A stretch of 64,000 nucleotides of DNA from Flectobacillus roseus. GTDB taxonomy: Bacteria > Bacteroidota > Bacteroidia > Cytophagales > Spirosomataceae. Every line of letters begins with the position of its first letter. The first letter of the stretch is position 1. This document shows positions 61,971-64,000 of this stretch, piece after piece. The notes under the pieces were generated by a model. It saw nothing but the letters and a program-made list of their open reading frames with translations, had not been told where the DNA came from and ran no database searches. Location: assembly GCF_030056665.1 (NCBI RefSeq), contig NZ_JASHIG010000030.1; one strand, given 5' to 3'. The position numbers were made by a program, and so were the translations under genes.

Positions 61971-62121
61971 TGTACGAAGGATTATAAAACTGTTTATTTC
62001 GGATATCGGATGTTGGATTTCGGAAGAGTAAGCTTCTATATTTTATAAAAAATAAAAGTATATTTTTATATTTCCGAAATCAGAAATCCCAAATCTGAAA
62101 TAGTTAGAAATCCTTCGTACA
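61971..62121. repeat. Palindromic dispersed repeat, family A, copy 2
   Basis: 151 bp with perfect 13-bp inverted ends (TGTACGAAGGATT at 61971-61983 and AATCCTTCGTACA at 62109-62121) and inner arms (TTATTTCGGATATCGGATG and ...AGAAATCCCAAATCTGAAA) that pair at about 24 of 30 positions. It matches 15658-15809. No ORF inside. Confidence 0.8.
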
Positions 62122-62149
62122 GCACAAATTCACCATTCATAACTCACCA

Positions 62150-62980
62150 CTAAAACGCCAACGTAGCAGCAACGCCCCCAAATTGCGGAGAATAGATCGG
62201 TTGAAAAGTCAAGTTTTTCTTTTGTTGTAATCGTTTATGAAATTCAGGAACGAGAATACCGCAAATAGCCCCTGATACAAAACCTGTAATCACATCTGAT
62301 TTGAAGTGCTTCCCTGCTTCAGTTCGGTAATAGCCTACCAACGCTGGTGGAATGGCAGCAAGCGTGAATAAACCGATTCTTTTCAAACCTTTTATTTGAT
62401 GATAATCGGTGTAAACTTTTGCCAAAAAGAATGTTGCCGTTGAACTAAACGAAACATGTCCACTAAAAAATGAGTTGCTTCGTCCATCGCCCATTTTTTC
62501 CTCCGCAGTCAAATTAGGATTGTACGTCAACGGTCGCGGACGGCGAATAGAATATGCCGCACCAAAATACAAGGCATTATCCACAGCATGCGTCATCATG
62601 TACATACTCAGTAAATCAACCCAATCTTTTCGGATATTTTTATCCAGCATCAAAAGTGCAGGGCTAATGATAGAAATATTGAGAAACAAATCAGAGCTTT
62701 TCTCAGCCGACGGAAAATTTGCCGGATTTTTGAAGGCGATTGGTCTATCAAAACTATTCAAATCATTTGAATTGAGCTTTAGAATATCCTCTTTTGATAA
62801 GTGTGCGACCTTATCCAATTGACGAAAACCGAAAAAGGACGCCACCGTCAATCCAACGCCCGCAGTTAACTCAATTTTGGGCTTTACAAAATAGATTTTT
62901 TGGTGTTCTACGGAGTCTTTTTGTCCGAAAGACGGCACGCATACCAATAAAAAAAGGAGAACAGATAAGGTTAATTTCAT
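62150..62980 (-). CDS. PAP2 family phosphatase
   Basis: 276 residues from the ATG at 62978-62980, which gives a signal peptide (MKLTLSVLLFLLVCVPSFGQ); the upstream frame to 63022 is not needed. Acid-phosphatase motifs: the basic RRPRP region, NSFFSGHVSFSS (SGH) and KHFKSDVITGF (H...D) are complete. Substrate may be a lipid phosphate or undecaprenyl pyrophosphate. Membrane segments are suggested (ISIISPALLMLD, GLFTLAAIPPALVGYY). Confidence 0.9.
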   Translation of the reverse strand: MKLTLSVLLFLLVCVPSFGQKDSVEHQKIYFVKPKIELTAGVGLTVASFFGFRQLDKVAHLSKEDILKLNSNDLNSFDRPIAFKNPANFPSAEKSSDLFLNISIISPALLMLDKNIRKDWVDLLSMYMMTHAVDNALYFGAAYSIRRPRPLTYNPNLTAEEKMGDGRSNSFFSGHVSFSSTATFFLAKVYTDYHQIKGLKRIGLFTLAAIPPALVGYYRTEAGKHFKSDVITGFVSGAICGILVPEFHKRLQQKKNLTFQPIYSPQFGGVAATLAF

Positions 62981-63047
62981 AAATGATGACTTAAAAACAT
63001 AAATTGAGTCTTGTGATTCCAATATTTTTCAACAAGTCTACATAACA

Positions 63048-63827
63048 CTATTTTTTATGCTCAAACAACCAAGGTAATAGATTTGGTTCAGCAAAGGCAT
63101 TATCCCAGCTATTATGATTTACATTGGGATACTCAGTATACTTCACTTCCTTAGCTTCCAAGGCACGCAAAGCCGCATACATATCTCTTGAATAGCCTAC
63201 TTTTACGACACCATCAGCATCGCCATGAAATATCCAAACAGGTACTGTTTTAGCATACTTTTTGGCCCATGTCAAGTTGGCTCCCCCACAAATTGGTGCA
63301 GCGGCAGCAAATAATTTTGGATTACGGGCAATAGCCTCAAATGTCCCCATGCCTCCCATCGACAAGCCCATAATATAGATACGGTTTTTGTCAACTTTTT
63401 CAGTTTTACTGATTTGTTTTACTAGATCAACCGCAGCAGCTAATGGCCAATTAGGTTGTTCATTGTAGGTAAAATCAATATCCAATGGAGACTTACTTCT
63501 ATCAATTTTTACAGAAGCCCAATAACTATCTGTAGGACATTGTGGAAAAATAACAAAAGCAGGAAATTTCTGACGATTTTCAGGACTCAAAAATAATTTA
63601 GAACCATGCGTCAATTGCTTTTCATTATCGTTGCCACGTTCACCTGCACCATGCAAAACCAAAACGATAGGATATTTTTTTGAAGCATCATAATTCTCTG
63701 GAAAAAGAATTCGATAGGGCAAAATATGTCCTTCTTTATCAGTAAAGGTTCTTTTCTCAAAATTTCCAGATTGAGAATAACCTTTGATAGCTGACAATAG
63801 TAAAAGTAAGTTGAGAAGATATTTCAT
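63048..63827 (-). CDS. Secreted esterase of the CE1/PHB-depolymerase-like type
   Basis: 259 residues from the ATG at 63825-63827 (MKYLLNLLLLLSAIKGYSQ signal peptide); an in-frame extension to 63881 exists. KYPIVLVLHGAGERGND, VIFPQCPTDSYW, YIMGLSMGGMGTFEA (GLSMGG elbow, catalytic Ser), FHGDADGVVKV (Asp) and NHNSWDNAF (His) are in the order of feruloyl-esterase or dienelactone-hydrolase-like enzymes. Likely acts on ester groups of plant polymers. 67 bp upstream of the PAP2 gene on the same strand. Confidence 0.88.
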   Translation of the reverse strand: MKYLLNLLLLLSAIKGYSQSGNFEKRTFTDKEGHILPYRILFPENYDASKKYPIVLVLHGAGERGNDNEKQLTHGSKLFLSPENRQKFPAFVIFPQCPTDSYWASVKIDRSKSPLDIDFTYNEQPNWPLAAAVDLVKQISKTEKVDKNRIYIMGLSMGGMGTFEAIARNPKLFAAAAPICGGANLTWAKKYAKTVPVWIFHGDADGVVKVGYSRDMYAALRALEAKEVKYTEYPNVNHNSWDNAFAEPNLLPWLFEHKK

Positions 63828-63974
63828 AATTGATTTTGGTTTATGTAAATGGTAGTTATTGGTTAAAAGTATACCAGTCAAACTACTCGACCCGAGTGTT
63901 TTCTTGTGATTGGATAAAAAAGCGAAAAAGCTGATTTTTGTAGTTACGACACAAACAAAAAAACAGCTTTTTCT

Positions 63975-64000
63975 ATGGCACAGAGTCCATCTACAAATAT
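63975..64000 (+). CDS. Start of an unidentified gene (cut by window edge)
   Basis: ATG at 63975 begins MAQSPSTN before the window ends. A promoter-like TTG...TGATTTTTG lies about 35-65 nt upstream. Too short to identify; the reading as a gene rests on the upstream promoter-like signal. Confidence 0.35.

Noticed and set aside
1..64000. Insertion sequences or prophage genes
   Set aside because: No transposase, integrase or phage structural protein could be recognised in any frame; the repeats found are short and non-coding.

Overview
The window is AT-rich DNA from a member of the Bacteroidota. It is most likely a Cytophagales bacterium of the Flectobacillus/Arcicella/Runella kind. This placement is inferred from gene families, gene order and promoters, not from a marker-gene comparison. 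The evidence is: several promoters of the Bacteroidota type (TTG, about 20 nt, TAnnTTTG), many secreted carbohydrate-active enzymes and esterases, a LytS/LytTR pair, a VTC/DUF4956/CotH group, and a type I-B CRISPR-Cas system whose repeat ends in ATTGAAAC. No insertion-sequence transposase, prophage or rRNA operon is visible.

Layout. 0-1.4 kb: the 5' end of sufB, an Lrp/AsnC regulator, and an unusual tRNA-like RNA with its own promoter and terminator. 1.6-5.8 kb: a secreted polysaccharide-degradation set (GH43, DUF2264, GH88). 5.9-7.8 kb: small proteins, a tRNA-Gly and an outer-membrane-like protein. 7.8-11.3 kb: hisG-hisD-hisC. 11.6-15.6 kb: a tandem pair of secreted S15/CocE-type hydrolases. 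16-25.5 kb: DacB, DUF2490, the DUF4956/VTC/CotH group, a LytS/LytTR two-component system and a glycosyltransferase. 25.6-34.4 kb: mixed metabolism and regulators, ending in a GH28 polygalacturonase. 34.5-47.3 kb: the defence region, with a decaying 26-repeat CRISPR array and cas2-cas1-cas4-cas3-cas5-cas7-cas8b-cas6, all on the minus strand. 47.4-55.6 kb: accessory metabolism, several AraC/LysR regulators and tag. 55.7-58.9 kb: a PP2C-like phosphatase and unknown genes that look accessory. 59-64 kb: a CMD protein, a Crp regulator, a rhamnogalacturonan acetylesterase, PAP2, an esterase and the start of one more gene.

The most interesting region is the roughly 1 kb gap between cas8b and cas6. 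On the strand opposite to cas it carries a probable promoter, the 3' end of a CRISPR repeat with an almost intact crRNA handle, a 29-nt pseudo-spacer, a degenerate full repeat (23/30 identical to the array repeat) and an 11-bp hairpin. This is the architecture of CreA/CreR-type regulatory crRNA-like genes, which in other type I-B systems sit in the same place. The gap also holds a near-perfect 62-bp palindrome, a 44-residue ORF and a broken DUF3800-like gene. The second notable object is the RNA at 1.06-1.22 kb. It has a Leu-like cloverleaf with a GUC loop and a structured variable region of about 90 nt, far beyond normal type II tRNAs.

Functionally, the GH43/GH88/GH28 enzymes, the rhamnogalacturonan acetylesterase and several secreted esterases and peptidases point to growth on plant cell-wall material, probably pectin-like polymers. 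Two families of short palindromic repeats, each in two full copies, lie in intergenic regions.
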